This document shows positions 1 through 12,573 of a DNA stretch of 64,000 nucleotides, one piece after another (the first letter of the stretch is position 1; each line of letters starts with the position of its first letter). A model generated the notes under the pieces. That model worked only from the letters and a program-made list of their open reading frames with translations, did not search any database and was not told the DNA's origin. The DNA is from Scytalidium lignicola (lineage: Eukaryota; Ascomycota; Leotiomycetes), in the NCBI GenBank assembly GCA_002812745.2, contig NCSJ02000006.1, forward strand, positions 62,001-126,000. Reading direction: 5' to 3'. Made by a program: the position numbers and the translations under genes.

Positions 1-2311
1 TAGTCATACCGAAACCCTCAATAGCCTTGACCTCCAAGACGGTACATTGAACCTCAGAGAGATACATGAGCGAGCCGACCATACGCTCTTGGGTGAGTTG
101 GATGATAAGCTTAAGCATATCGGGAATTCCTTCTCCAGTATGAGCAGAAGTCGGTACCAGGGACACATATTTTGCCATAGACTTATTCTCGTAAAAGACC
201 TCGGAGTTAAACCCTTGCTCAGAAAAGGCTACCTTGGTATCTTCTAGACGCTTTGTAAACTCATTCTGGACACCTTTATTTTGTAATGCCAAACTTGCTT
301 GGAAGCCATTATTATCCACCTTCTTCCAACCATAGAGCCGATCAATCTTGTTCAGAGCTACGATGAAGGGAGTCTTCCTATCCCGTAGCAATTTCATTGA
401 TTCTAATGTTTGTGGTTCCAGACCATGCATAATATCAACGACGAGAATAGCAATGTTGCAAAGCGAAGAACCCCGAGATCGCAAGTTGGAGAAGGACTCG
501 TGACCTGGGGTGTCAATAACTAGAAGACCAGGAACCTTAAACTCAAAGCTATTATCTTTGTTGACGACTTGAGTTTTCTGCTTAATCGCATCGACGGGGA
601 AATAAGTAGCACCAATTTGCTGTGTGATACCACCGGCTTCTCCTTCTTGGACATTGGTCTGTCTAATCTTGTCCAACAGTTTTGTTTTACCGGTATCGAC
701 ATGTCCTAGAATACAGCAAATAGGAGAACGAAGGTTGTCTTTCGAACGAGCTGCCAATGCGGCAGCGTGAGCCTTTTCACGTCTCTCAGCTGCTTCTTTC
801 TTCTTCTGAGCAGCTGCAGCTCGGGTAGCCGATTCATCCTCCTCAGAAGAGGAGTCCTCTGATTCTGATTCGGACTCCTGAGCCTTCTTTCCTCCCGGAG
901 CTGGAACCTGGGCTGTAGTTGTAGGAGGTGTAGCTGTACCATTTCCAGTAGCAGGGCTCGCCCCAGACTTAGTAGTAGCTTTCTCGCCATTTGCAGCAGT
1001 TGGAGGTGCTGCCTTCTTAACAATTTTACCCCTCTCTTCTTCGGAGTCAGCATCCCAACTTTCTTTGACATCATCTTCTTGTTCGGCCGCCGCTTCCCAG
1101 TCATCAAGCTCACTACTCTCGCCTTCCTTAGCAGCAGCGGCAGCGGCTTCTGCTGCCTCCCTTTCCGCTTTTGCAGCTGCCTCTGCTGCTATCCGCTCGG
1201 CTTCCTGACGCGCACGCTCAGCTGCTTCAGCTAGAGCCCTTTCTTCTTCCGCCTAAAACAAGTCAGTTTGGCGTATGTACAACATTTGTTAGACACATAC
1301 TTTTGCTTCTTGTGGATTCTTCCGTCCAGTCTTCTTCTTCTTACTATCATAGACGACCTTCTTCTTCTCTTCCCCACCCTCTAAGCCACCAACTTTGATA
1401 CCAGCAGCAAGCATTTGCTTTAGTTTGATTTCATTTCTTTGCTTCTCCTCCCTTTGTGCCTTTGTGAGATAAGTTCCGTCCCTCTTCTGTTGTTCGATTC
1501 GTTCCTTTTCCTTTTGCTTCTTTAACGCCTTAGCTTCCTCCCTCCGCTTTTCCTCCTCTGCCTCCCTTCGTTCTTCTTCCTCGATCCGAGCCTTTTCTTC
1601 CGCTGCTCGCTTTTCCTCTTCCTCCTGCCGCCGCCTAAGTTCCTCCTGTTGCTGCTGGAGTTTCAAAATTGCTGCTGGCACCTTCTTGCCTTTGCTGCTG
1701 GCGGTTGGCTTAGCTGCTGGTGCCTCCTCTTTCTTTGCCTCAACAACAGGTTTTGCAGGTTCTGGGGCCTTCGTGGTAGGTGCTGTAGTCTTCTTTTTTG
1801 CCGCCTTTCTCTCCTGTTAGTTAAAATTAAATATGTCCAAAAGATATATACATACATTCTCCTTCTTTCGCTGCTTCTCGCGCTCCTTCTTTGCCTTCTC
1901 CTTTTCCTTCTTCGTCATGACATGGCCATCTGCAGCTTTCTCCTCTTGATCATCATCTCCATCTTCTTCTTTGATAGGCTTAGCAGGTATGGGTTTTTCT
2001 TTCCTCTTCTTTTCTGGTAAAGCAAACTCATCCTCGATGGAAGCCTCTTCGGGTGCCTTGAGCGCTATGTCAGGCCGTTCTTCCGTTGCTGGAGATTCAC
2101 CATCGACAAAATCATTATCTTGTTTTCCCTTCTTTTTCTTTTGCTTCTTCCTCATCATAGCCATTAAGCCACCTTGAGGGAACTCATCTTCTGCATTTGC
2201 TTCCTCTGGCGCATTGCTGGATTCCTGAGGAACAACTGCTTCTTCTGGCGTTTCTCCTAGCTCCGATTCCCAATCGTCCGCCTTCTTGTTGGTCTTCTTT
2301 TTCGGAGCCAT
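1..2311 (-). CDS. FUN12: Translation initiation factor eIF5B (partial, C-terminus off window)
   Basis: This is the GTPase that joins the 60S subunit to the initiation complex in the cytosol. The N-terminal third is Lys/Glu-rich low-complexity sequence, as in all eIF5B proteins. The G domain follows: G1 GHVDTGKT near 690-715, G3 DTPGHE near 500-515, and G4 NKID near 330-360. Domain II has begun when the window ends. Two introns are seen, at 1253-1300 and about 1814-1855, each with GT-AG ends on the minus strand. I chose the ATG at 2311 because it sits in a CACCATGG context and gives the usual MAPKKK start; the codons upstream are GTG. The gene is head-to-head with the Yip1-family gene at 2967. 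Identity is firm, but completeness cannot be judged because the C-terminus is outside the window. Confidence 0.95.
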
Positions 2312-2966
2312 AGTCACCACTTTGGGCCTTGGTTGAATCTAATTAAAGTTTAAAATGGTTGGAAGGCGACCGACGGTCACAACTTTAACGCCACTAAAGC
2401 AGGTGGGGTAAAGACAGATCAAACTTCTAAAGAGAAATCCAACTAAATAGGGACACGTAGTAAACCCTTCAAGACTTTTGGATAGGCTGCTTCCTTAAAT
2501 ACCTAATGGTAAAGTGTTGCAGCCTTTTCATTTGAAAGCAAACTGAAGAGTTCAAAGACTAAAATCTGGCGCGGGGCAGAGGTTCAATGTGCGATTTGCC
2601 GTATCCAATGGAGGCTATCTCATGCGCTAAATTAAGCGAGAAGTGGCCTGTTAAGCCTGTAATGACCACAAGGCAATCTCAGTTCGTTCAAATACTAATT
2701 CACAGAGCAAGATTTTGAGGTTGTACACAGAGATCTTTGGTGAATATCCTGGACATAAAGGCCTTTTTTTTTATGGGGCATAAATTTCTAGATAGGTCTC
2801 TGGTGGAACATTAGAAGCACAAGCACCGTAAACGTCACAGGAGCAGCTGCTCCGGAGATATCCGCACAGGGGTTCGTGATCTAATTCGCAAGCTGTCCGG
2901 AGCTCACAACGACCAGCCGCATTCCATTAATCGATTATAAAATCCATAAAAATTTACGACAACAAT
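2312..2966. promoter_or_regulatory. Shared upstream region of eIF5B and YIP5-like genes
   Basis: About 655 bp lie between two divergent start codons. I see no coding potential. A short T-run sits near 2764. It presumably holds both promoters and leaders, but I recognise no specific element. Confidence 0.5.
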
Positions 2967-3954
2967 ATGTCTGGAGCAGGATATGATGTGGTAGTTGATG
3001 TTGATGAAGAAGTAAGATAAAAATGTGCCTATAGTGACCGGTATTTTAGCTCACTACTAACAAATCCCAAGGGCGACCTAGGTCATACAGACCTCCAAGA
3101 GGACTTAGAATTCCATTCATCCAACTTCAATACTGACGCATCTTCCAACTCACGAAAGCCTTCGGGGCCATCTGGCCTTCCTCAGCCAGCAACATCCAGT
3201 AGCGGCCCCTCGAAACGCTTCCTTTGGAGTTTATCCTTCTATGCACAATTCTTTGATGTGGATACGAGTTCAGTATTAACTCGGTGTTGGGCTGCTCTGT
3301 ATCCCCGTGCAAACTTCCTTGATGTCCTTGAAGGGAATCCGGACCTCTATGGGCCGTTCTGGATAGCTACCACAGTTGTATTTATCTTGTTTCTCGGTGG
3401 AACGATTAATCAGTATTTGGAATCAACTGGGAGGGATGCCTTCACCTATAACTTTACGTTATTGAGTGGTAAGACTTATGCCTATTATAATTCAAGTTGA
3501 TCATACGACAATTAGAGAAAATGGCTGACTTTGGGAATAATTAGGAGCCGCTGGCCTTATATATGGTTACACACTCGTCATTCCAGTTGCCCTTTTCTTA
3601 GCTCTAAAATACTTCGGCAGTGAATCAGCCAATCTTCTTGAGTGCTGGGCTTTGTATGGCTATTCAAACCTTATTTGGATCCCTGTTGCTCTGATTGCAT
3701 GGTCTCCGATTACTATTTTGAACTGGGTATTTGTTGGTGTCGGATTCGGCCTAAGCGTGGTGTTCCTATTGAGAAATTTATACCCTGTTCTTAGCGCAAC
3801 AGACAAACAAACGAGCAAGGCATTATTGATCCTTGTCATTGTATTACACGCTGGATTGGCAATTGCAATCAAGGTTTTGTTCTTTGCTCACGGGAGTTGG
3901 GCTGAGAATACGAAGCCGAAGGGAGATGATGCGGATGTAGCAGCAATGTTTTGA
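2967..3954 (+). CDS. YIP5: Yip1-domain Golgi membrane protein (YIPF1/2, Yip5 type)
   Basis: This is a Yip1-family membrane protein, which binds Rab GTPases at the Golgi. Exons are 2967-3011, 3072-3468 and 3545-3954, giving 283 residues; both introns have GT-AG ends and keep the frame. The first ~70 residues are hydrophilic and Ser-rich. The block SFYAQFFDVDT, followed by a RCWAALYPR segment, marks the YIPF1/YIPF2 branch. About five hydrophobic segments fill the C-terminal two-thirds, ending in a short hydrophilic tail. The 45-nt first exon (MSGAGYDVVV...) is too short for simple ORF detection but matches the expected start. The yeast relative would be Yip5. The family call is firm; the exact orthologue is inferred from motif likeness. 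Confidence 0.88.
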
Positions 3955-4202
3955 TAAAGGACTCGGCATTTCTATCAAAATCCTCAATTCTAACAGTGCA
4001 AGGATAGATATCAGACAAAAAAATTTCACTCAAATATCTCTTGATTTCAAATTGAAATGTATCTTTAAGGTCCAATTAATGCCGATACGATGCTAAATCA
4101 TAATCCGACCACACCTAGCGAAGTATGCATACAGTACTATCCAGATCCCAAAATTATTGGGGATACTGGCATCTATTTTCTTTTGAATACGTCTCTTTTC
4201 CA

Positions 4203-4856
4203 CTACGCGCCCCCTTTCTCACTGGGACCTCCGTTCCGTTCCCAATCCAACCAGCTCCCAGGATACTCTCCAATATTCTTCCATCCAGCCTGCCTAGCCA
4301 ATTCTGCAGAAGCTCTACTCCGAACACCAGATTTACAATAGAACACCAGCTCCTTGTCTTTTGATGGCCTATCAAATCCGTATCGATCTTCAAACTCCTC
4401 GGCTGAGATAAAGAAAGAATCCGGTTGCGATGCTACGGGGATATTCAAGGAACCAGGGATCGTTCCGCTGGTTCTTAGCTCTCCGGGTTCACGAGTATCT
4501 TAAGGCAAGGAGACGTTAGATATCGAGAAAACAGGGAAGAAATTCAAACAGCGAATTTACCAATTAATATGCGATTTGGATCAGGGCGCTCAATGAATTT
4601 CTTAACCTGGATATCCAACAGTTAATAATCTCCCTCTTTCCACAAGGCATAGGAAATATACTTCTTCAAATGCATATATCTTACTCGCAGATTGCTCTTG
4701 CGTGTAAAACCTCAATTGCGTCCGTTGTGGAACTTGTACAAGTGGCTTGGTGGTTAGGTGTGGAAGCGCCTGAAATTGTCTGATAGAATACGGAATGGTT
4801 GACCTCACAGTTCGCGACAGTAACAGAGCCGGGAGACGAGAAGTTGCCATTATCAT
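4203..4856 (-). CDS. Single-domain rhodanese, probably mitochondrial thiosulfate sulfurtransferase
   Basis: Exons read 4856-4662, 4606-4561 and 4498-4203, giving about 176-178 residues. The N-terminus is rich in Arg, Ser and Leu without acids, as in a mitochondrial presequence. A rhodanese fold follows: an IDTREPGE strand-turn, a GTIPGSLNIP segment and the active-site loop CKSGVRS with the persulfide-forming Cys. A GSWLDWE segment closes the domain. This resembles yeast Rdl1/Rdl2, which transfer sulfur from thiosulfate. The start may be the ATG at 4856 or at 4850. The gene is tail-to-tail with the Yip gene, about 250 bp away. Confidence 0.87.
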
Positions 4857-5448
4857 TGTCCAAGACGTAAAGTATTATCGGATATCATTCCATGTGTCCT
4901 GTTAATGTCTTCGCAGTCTTCGGTAAGCTACAGTATCTCGCAAAGCTTGAATGACGAAATCTGGGGTAGCGCGCATCCATACCCAACGACTTTACTGGCC
5001 AGCCTGATTCTACAGCATCATGGTCCAGAGCTACTGTAAATTTGAAGGTAAAATCCTATAACGAATTTATAATTAAGTCTTATTATGAAACTATTGCGGC
5101 AATTTTATTAATATTACGGGGATAAACACTGCTACTGCATTTCATCAGTCAAGAAAACTGAAATTATCTTCGATCTTAATCCCCGAAACATTGTCAGCAA
5201 AAGTAGAAATAAAGTTGTCTAGTCTCATAAAAAAAGATATTCGCAAATCAACTTGAAATACACTCGCGGACCTCCAGCGAATGACTCAATGCACTTGAAA
5301 ACGCAATTGATTCGGAGAGAATATACATTTTGAAATAATATATATTTTTCCGTTGGGCTATTAGATTAGGTTTATTGTCTTTCCTTGTAAACAATTGTCA
5401 ACCCGATACTTGCAACTGCAACTATCCACCGCCATAACATCGATTCCG
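4857..5448. other. AT-rich intergenic region
   Basis: About 590 bp lie between the rhodanese start and the RRN7 stop. The sequence is AT-rich with short A and T runs. I see no ORF with gene-like composition and no RNA gene. Confidence 0.5.
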
Positions 5449-7392
5449 TCATCCCAAGTCATAACCAGTCATTGAATTAGCCATCCTCCTCTTTTCTTCC
5501 ACAGTCCAACCTTGTAATCGAGCCTCTAGCTGAAACACCCCAGAAACTATAAGTTGGAGAGAAACGTTTGAAATATTGGCTACAAGAATATCAGGATCCG
5601 AAATCATAAATTGAGAAAAGGAATCCTGTGAATTCCCAAAAGAGTGATATTTACCTGCTTTTTCATAGAATATCCTAGCAACTTCAGGGAGTTCCTCTGT
5701 AGTATGATATCGTTTGTAAAGATGTCCAGCCCTTGCAGCCTTTTCTAGAGAATGACATTGTACCGGTTCCTGCCAGATCAAAGTATTTTGAATTTCTCTC
5801 ACGGATTTCAGAAAATCTTCATCTGTCAGCTGTACCTCATCTCGCTGCACATCTACATCTTTTAGAGGAAAGAGTTCAAGTATTTGTTCAGCCACTAAAG
5901 GAATGTTAGAGTGCTAGGTGAGACAACAGTAAATTTCATAGGGGTTACTTTTTGGCTTCTTATCATCAATCCAAGTTCTCTGATACCAGTCTAAATAGTC
6001 ATCCAACTTCCTCCCATCCATATTTAATATATCAGCGTCTGTAACATCAATTTCTTTGCCTAGTTTGATTCCTTCGGAAGGCTTTTCGCCCATAATCTCG
6101 CACCATTTTCCCCAGTCCATCTTTACCGTAGTTGGGTCCGATTCATCTTCAGGGTATCGGACAACATTATCAAACGGCTGACTGAGTTTCGTTGCAACAG
6201 TAATAAGACACATCAGTTGGAGCTCAGGATAGTCTAATATCCGATAACGTTTATGCGTCTTAGGATATGTAAAATCAAAGTCAAGTAATTCCGCGAGACG
6301 CCTTACTGCACCGTAAATCTCCACTAGAAATCTAAAATTAGCACTAATATTCATGAGGCAGGTAACCAAATATCTACCAGGTAATCCCAAATCCCTCATA
6401 TATTTGAAAATCAACAGTGGTGTGTTCAGCGGTGGGAAACCCATTTCAAAATGATAACTGAAAAATTGAGCCACCTCAAGAGTGGCAGTCTGAAGGTCTT
6501 CCCCTTTCATGGTAGAGTGTACTTCTAGAGATGCATGATAATGAGATGGTAGATGTAACCTCATATCTTTTGGGATTTCTTTGATCTAAAGAAATGTAAA
6601 TAGGCGATATTGGATGTGACATCTGAACATTGAAATCGATCTTGGAAGATTTCAACAAGACTAATGTGAAAAGAAAGTGATACTCACTGCTCGGAAATAG
6701 GGCATTTCCTGCATCTTTGCCCAGGTGAGTATATCTCCCAAGGTGAACGGTAATCTTAGAAGGAGAATACCAAGATAGCAAAGTGCCAGGGTCTCGACAA
6801 GTCTAGGTAGCGTATTTGAAACTTTTTGCATCCTTTTTCTTTTCCTCAAGGTCCATCCCCTTCGTTCAGACGCATCAATCCCAGACTCTTCTGCCTCACT
6901 GGTAGAAGAGAACCCTGAGGTTCCAGTTCCTGAGCTATACCCACCCTTATCCTCATTGAGTTTCAAGAATATTCTGACTTTCAAGCTCCACAAATCCCTC
7001 ACTATGGTTTTCAACTCCTCAGGAAAGCCTTTGACAGTAACAAGCCAATGGCATTGCTTCCACAAAATTAATTGGAGGCATTGCAAGTACAAGTGGACAG
7101 CCTCCTCTCCAGTGAAGACCCTTTCCACGTGCTTTTTTTCTTCGCGNTTTTTTTCTTGATTTTTTACCCTGTGTACCAAAGTCATCTTCATCTTGCTGCG
7201 TTAGTGTAAAGTTCTTCGTCACAGTTAGCCTGTATTCTAAGGGATATAAGTTTCGGTAGAACAAACAGCTTGCGCGTGACCTCTCTGGCAAAATTTCATG
7301 CCATCTTCGATGTAGAATCTGCGCGCTCTGCAACCTTCTTCCGTGCAATTTTCGCCTCTAGGGAATTTATGATATTCTACATGAGAAGACAT
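5449..7392 (-). CDS. RRN7: RNA polymerase I core factor subunit Rrn7 (TAF1B-like), frame broken by an N
   Basis: Rrn7 is the TFIIB-like member of the core factor that recruits Pol I to the rDNA promoter. Exons read 7392-7267, 7195-6688, 6585-5949 and 5894-5449, about 572 residues. The first exon encodes a zinc-ribbon: a Cys pair in ENCTEEGC, then KFC and GH. The core carries the family block EEAVHLYLQ followed by QLILWKQCHWLV. The first intron uses a GTTTGT donor and a GCTAAC branch site. The N at 7147 sits left of seven Ts and puts the two halves of exon 2 in different frames. Both sides match the family, so I treat it as an unresolved run length and not a lesion. Confidence 0.87.
7147..7147. 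other. Ambiguous base left of a T7 run, in RRN7
   Basis: A single N precedes seven Ts. The RRN7 reading frame changes across it, so the run length is uncertain. Confidence 0.9.
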
Positions 7393-7989
7393 TTATGTCG
7401 AAGAAATTGAATTAAACATAATTCAGCTCTTAAAACCATAATTTAATTTGGTATAATGAAGACACGCGATCATAGCTAAGGCCTTGAAAATGGAAAATTG
7501 TCCTAGGCCACAAAGTTTCAATTTGCCGACACATGCCCACCTAATTAGCAATACCGCACCAAAAGAAAGCTTAAGCTATGCATAATTAACTTTATATGTC
7601 AAATATTACGCGGGCACCAAAATCATAATTAACAATTAGGGTTGAATCACACGAAAGGTACTAATTGATAAGCATCGATTTCTACAGGATATGTTTTCGC
7701 CACATCTGAAAGCGTCCGCTTTTTAACTACGCCAGTCATTCATGATCATGTAGTATCGAGTTTAACAAAAGGAAGAGGACATTGACAACTCCGGAAGACA
7801 TAAAAAGTGATATCAATGCTCAGAGGGGTCCTCCTACGCAACGACCATAAGAATGCAGAAATCCGAAAGTCCCAAGAATCCATCGAAATTGAGAGAATCT
7901 AGCGATCTCCCGAGCGGGCTGTCTGCAAATAAAACGCAATGCCATTGCTGACAGTGGTCGATGTCGTAAATTTTCAACTATGAACTAAT
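7393..7989. other. Intergenic region between RRN7 start and eIF5A stop
   Basis: About 600 bp, AT-rich in its left half. It should hold the RRN7 promoter and the eIF5A 3' end. No gene is seen. Confidence 0.5.
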
Positions 7990-8710
7990 CTAACCACGGG
8001 GAGCCTCCTTGGCTTCAACAGCAGCCTGCTCACCCATAGCCGTGAGGACGATAACGTCTAGAGAGAAGGAAAAATGTCAGCATCCAACCCAACATTACTG
8101 TCTTAGTAATGCACTCACTAGTGTCCTTCTCTTCAGTTGTGAAGAGCCTATCAATCTTCTCACCAATTTCTCCTTCAGGAACCTTGACATCATCCTTGGT
8201 CTCGCCCTCCTCAGACATCAAAGAAAGGAAGCCATCGTCAGAAACATCAAGCTATAATAGTTATTAGTTAGAATTAATCCAACTTTTCCAAGCCAGAAAA
8301 GCTTACAAGCTGATATTCCTTGCGAGTGACGTTGGGGACATCCATGTTGTGAGTGGAGGGGCAAAGTTCTTCCAGTTTCTTGCCGGTGAAGATGTCAATG
8401 CCAACAAGATGAACTTTAGCGTGACCATGTTTGCCAGTCTTGGATGTGGACATATCGACGATCTTGCAAGGGCGGTTCTTGATAACAACGAATCCGTTCT
8501 TTCTCAAAGCAGAACATTGCATGGGAAAGGTGGCCGAGGCACCGGCATCGGCGGACTCGAAGGTGTGTTCATGCTGTTGCGATATACATTAGTTCACGAT
8601 TTCTATTCACGGATTGAATTTTACAGGACTCGAGAATGCGCCCAACTCGTGGTGGGGGGACCGTGTGCGGGGTCTTTTGGAGAAAAACTTACCTGAGCGT
8701 CGTCCGCCAT
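7990..8710 (-). CDS. TIF51: Translation factor eIF5A
   Basis: eIF5A is the hypusine-containing elongation and termination factor that helps ribosomes through difficult peptide bonds. Exons read 8710-8693, 8573-8307, about 8251-8119 and 8057-7990, giving 161 residues. The first coding exon encodes only MADDAQ (18 nt). The hypusine loop [12 protein letters not shown] is intact, with the modified Lys in TGKHG. The C-terminal OB-fold domain follows, ending EAPRG. All splice ends are GT-AG and the frame is continuous. The gene is head-to-head with VPS52. Confidence 0.96.
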
Positions 8711-9137
8711 CTTGGATAAGTGCGCAAAGTAAAGATGAATAGAGAGAAGGTGCGAACTGTCAGAAAGGAGAAAAGGGAAAGGTGATAGCGAGACGAAAAG
8801 AAGTTGTTTTAGATTTGAAGAACAAAATCGCACTTCTAGACAGGATTCAAGTGTGGGCCAAGTAGCGACTTTTAGCAGAGTGCAAGTATGAAGGCTAACC
8901 GCTTTCATCCTTGGTGTGCTAGGGTAGACAGCACGGCCAATGATGAAGTGCTAATAACGGGCAGCTACAGCCTTGCGCATTGTCAGAGTTGCTGGGAACA
9001 CATGTATCAAAAGAGTATATAATATCTCTTCCATTAAGAGTATTTACGGCAATAATATTTTACCAACGATGAGCTTATGACATCGGATTATCTTAATAAA
9101 ACAAGTCACAGAGCCAGCTTGATGTTCTAGGACCGAC
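8711..9137. promoter_or_regulatory. Shared upstream region of eIF5A and VPS52
   Basis: A 427-bp divergent interval. Minus-strand pyrimidine-rich stretches just upstream of the eIF5A start look like a leader of a highly expressed gene. No specific site is recognised. Confidence 0.45.
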
Positions 9138-11163
9138 ATGTGGTTAGATCGTCTTTCTGGGCATTCCACGTCTGCTGGATCATCACCTCCAATATCGCGC
9201 TCATACTCTCCGGCGCCACGAAGGACAAGCAATCTTACACCTGTTTCGGCGGCCCAACGACCTCCATTCAATCCTCGATCGTCTTCTCTATCTTTACTTT
9301 CCAATGACTCAACTACATCTTTATTGACCTCGTCGAAACGAACGAATGGTTCGGGTCTCAAACAGTCGACAGTGACAGATGCGCCAGACCTGTTGAACGT
9401 TTTGACAAAACTTCTGGGAAGTGAGGCAAAACCAACATCTGGTTCACCACGAGCATTGGCGGGGCCACCAGAGGGGCTGGACGAGTTTGACTTCGAGGGA
9501 TTGACCTTGCGACAGCTGGTGACGGAAGCTCCGAGGGAGTTGGGTACCCATAGACAAACAGTAGAGGAGTATCAGAATGATACGGAGAGGTTTGAAGACC
9601 TACACAAATCGATATTAGCGTGCGATGGCGTTCTCAATTCCGTTGAGATAAATTTAACAAATTTCCAAAATGATCTTGCGGCAGTCTCAGCTGAGATTGA
9701 GACCCTACAAGCACGGTCAACCGCTCTTGGTATAAGATTAGAGAATAGAAAACAGGTTGAGAGTGCTTTGGGCCCGGTCGTGGAAGAGATTAGTATCTCT
9801 CCTGCGGTTGTCAAGAAAATAGTTGAGGGTAGTATAGATGAAGCTTGGGTTCGAGCTCTGACAGAAGTTGAGAAGCGTTCGCGAGCTATGGAATTGAAAT
9901 CAAAAGAACTTAGGAACGTTAAAGGACTAAATGACCTAAAACCTCTACTTGAAAATCTAGTACATAAGGTTAGTTTATTCTTCTCTATCAGAAACACAGG
10001 AAGCTGATATTGTCGTTAGGCTCTCGAAAGAATACGTGATTTTCTGGTGGCACAGATAAAGGCATTGAGGTCCCCGAATATCAATGCTCAGATCATACAA
10101 CAACAGCATTTTCTCCGATATAAGGACTTGTTTGCCTTCCTACATAGACACCACTCACAGCTAGCTGAAGAGATAGGTCAAGCCTATATAAATACTATGC
10201 GGTGGTACTTTATAACTCAGTTCACACGTTACCAAAAGGCACTCGAAAAGATCAAGCTCCACGTACTAGACAAACACGATGTCCTAGGTCAAGATGATGG
10301 TATTCGAAAGTCAACAATTATGTCTAGCTCAAAAGCCGGTGCCTCTCCTCATGATGCCTTTAATCTAGGACGTCGCATCGATCTGCTGAAAACATCAAAC
10401 CAAATGGCTTTGTCTTCATTCCTTGCCGAAGAAGATAAGACCACACATTACCTAGAGTTTCCGTTTCGGAATTTCAACCTCGCTCTAGTAGATAATGCAT
10501 CTGCCGAGTATTCCTTTCTAACGTCATTCTTCTCGCCGTCCTTGTCTTTCACAGCTATCTCACGATATTTCAATCATATCTTCGAGCCAACATTTACTCT
10601 AGGTCATAGCTTTACAAAATCCTTGATGCACGAAACATATGACTGCTTGGGATTGCTTCTGTGCGTGAGATTAAACCAGCACTTTGCCTTTGAATTACAA
10701 CGGCGCAAAATACCTGCTGTTGATGGGTATATTAATGGTACTGCTATGCTTTTATGGCCGCGATTTCAAGTGGTCATGGATCAGCATTGTGAATCAGTAC
10801 GCCAAGCGACCAATAGTATTATAATCCGCAAACAATCAGCAGCAGAGCAAGCAAAGCAATCTGCAGCACCACATTTCATGACTCAGCGCTTCGGACAGTT
10901 CATACAAGGCATTCTTAGCCTTAGTACTGAAGCTGGAGATGATGAGCCTGTGTCCACGAGCTTGATGAGACTGCGCAGCGAAATAGAGTCATTCCTAACA
11001 AAATCGAGTACCAGTATTGCTGATTCAAGNAAAAAAAGTCAGATTTCTTTATAATAATTATTCCCTTCTTCTAACAATCATTGGTGATCTCGAGGGGAAG
11101 CTGGCGTCGGAACAACAGGAGCATTTTAAGGGTCTCAAAAGTGAATTTGAAAATGCTATCTAA
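9138..11163 (+). CDS. VPS52: GARP complex subunit Vps52 (Sac2 family), frame broken by an N
   Basis: Vps52 is a tether for endosome-to-Golgi vesicles. Exons are 9138-9968 and 10020-11163, about 657 residues. The N-terminal ~90 residues are Ser/Pro-rich. Helical, coiled-coil-like sequence follows, then the Vps52 core: ALERIRDFL, then QIIQQQHFLRYKDLF, then EIGQAYINTMRWYF. The N at 11030, left of seven As, shifts the frame. Without it the given frame ends early at TAA 11052-11054. In another frame the C-terminus continues as RFLYNNYSLLLTIIGD and ends at 11163, matching the family. COG3 was considered because of its similar architecture, but the core motifs fit Vps52 better. Confidence 0.86.
11030..11030. 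other. Ambiguous base left of an A7 run, in VPS52
   Basis: A single N precedes seven As. The conserved Vps52 C-terminus lies in a different frame after it. Confidence 0.9.
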
Positions 11164-11232
11164 AGCATCCAGTCTTGTATAATCTAGTAGAATACGACTA
11201 CACTTGTACTTGATAATACAGTCCCATAAAGC

Positions 11233-12573
11233 TTAATTCCCTTGATATCCTGACCATTGTCTCCATAACGCCCCCAATAATCCCGAAGGCCCCGAGTGTT
11301 TTCGCATCCAAAATGATAAAACACCAACCAATACCGCCACGCCAACCATGCCAGCAGGTCTGCGATACTTCCATAACGTAATAAATAGCTCTTTCTTCCT
11401 TTCCGCCCGTTTAATTTCTTCAACCTGTTTCATAAAGTATGTCTCCCCATCCTCTAATGTTTGGCTCCTCGCGTTATCTATAGAAAGTGTTGTCTTCAAG
11501 ACACTGTATCTTGATATTGATCTCCATGGTTTTAGGGTTTCCGGTGGATACTCTTCATAAAGCTTGACTGTTTTTGCAATCAGTGTCTCAAGGTCGAGAG
11601 GCTTAGGGAGCTTTGAAAGGATTGAATGGAGCATTTCCGGTTCGTCTGCTGGAGTCTCGAAGAGCTCCTCTGAACGTTGAAGTACGATCTGAGCAAACAT
11701 ATAAACCGAGAATACAGCCTCTCTTGCCAGTAGAACATCGAAAAGACGCGATATGCCGCTATATTCTTCTATATCATGTGCGTACATCGTCAAAGTGCCC
11801 GACAGGGCAAAGAATGGCTGAGTTTGGGATAGGTGTTTGCAGAGCATTGGATTCACGGCACCCAGAATTGCCGGTATCAAGTTTATCTGCGCCAATGCTG
11901 GAGAAAGCGTCGGGAGCATGAAGTCTCTAATTCGAAGAGCTGATAGCCTCGCTACCGCTAATGACCGGCTGCCCTGGTCAAGAACTAACAGGAAGACTTG
12001 ACAAATGTCATGATAACCTTGAAAGTAACAGAGGTATGGTTGCCGTCGAAGAATTTCTGTGATAAGGTCGGATAGCTCATCTTTTCGCTTGTTTAATTCC
12101 TTCTGAGATTGGTCTACGCCAGAGTACTATAAGTAACAATGCATTATTTGTGGTAGAGGGAAGAGCCAGCATACCGTCAGGGTAGTATATAAATGATCTC
12201 TCCACGTCCAATTTTACCTGGCCTTCATCTTTGTGTTCTGGTAAATCCCTCCAGCTCTCAGTACCCTTCTCAGCTTTCAAATCACCCTCAAACTCGGAAC
12301 AGCCAAGCAATACAGGCCCTTCTCGAGAGGTCAGTATGGTAAGGGAATCATCTCAAGGTGATACGAACATGCTTGGCGTCGAAGATCATCAGAACATAAG
12401 CCACCTTCTGAAGTTGCTAATACCCGTAAGGCGTCTATGTTCTTGAGCCTACAAGCATCTAGGATACTAGGAGCTTTAGTGCTAAGCTCCTTCGGCGTAG
12501 ACGAAGCAGATGGCTGTTCGGAGCTAACTCCGAGCTTCTCATCTAGTCCGCTAGCTCTGCCATTAATCTCCAT
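11233..12573 (-). CDS. GYP8: TBC-domain Rab GTPase-activating protein (Gyp8/TBC1D20 type)
   Basis: This is a GAP for ER/Golgi Rabs such as Ypt1, anchored in the ER membrane. Three exons are joined by GT-AG introns. The first junction splits a Trp codon to make RRQAWPVLLGC, the family's N-terminal TBC motif. The arginine-finger motif is present as KLDVERSF, and the glutamine finger as YFQGYHDIC. A segment conserved in the family (SQTQPFFALSGTLTMYAHD) follows. Near the C-terminus a hydrophobic stretch (VGVAVLVGVLSFW) forms the tail anchor. The stop lies 70 bp from the VPS52 stop (tail-to-tail), and the start is head-to-head with the MMS1-like gene. Confidence 0.9.

Noticed and set aside
706..1113. 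Basic 135-codon minus-strand frame inside eIF5B
   Set aside because: It is a shadow of the low-complexity Lys/Glu-rich eIF5B exon in another frame.
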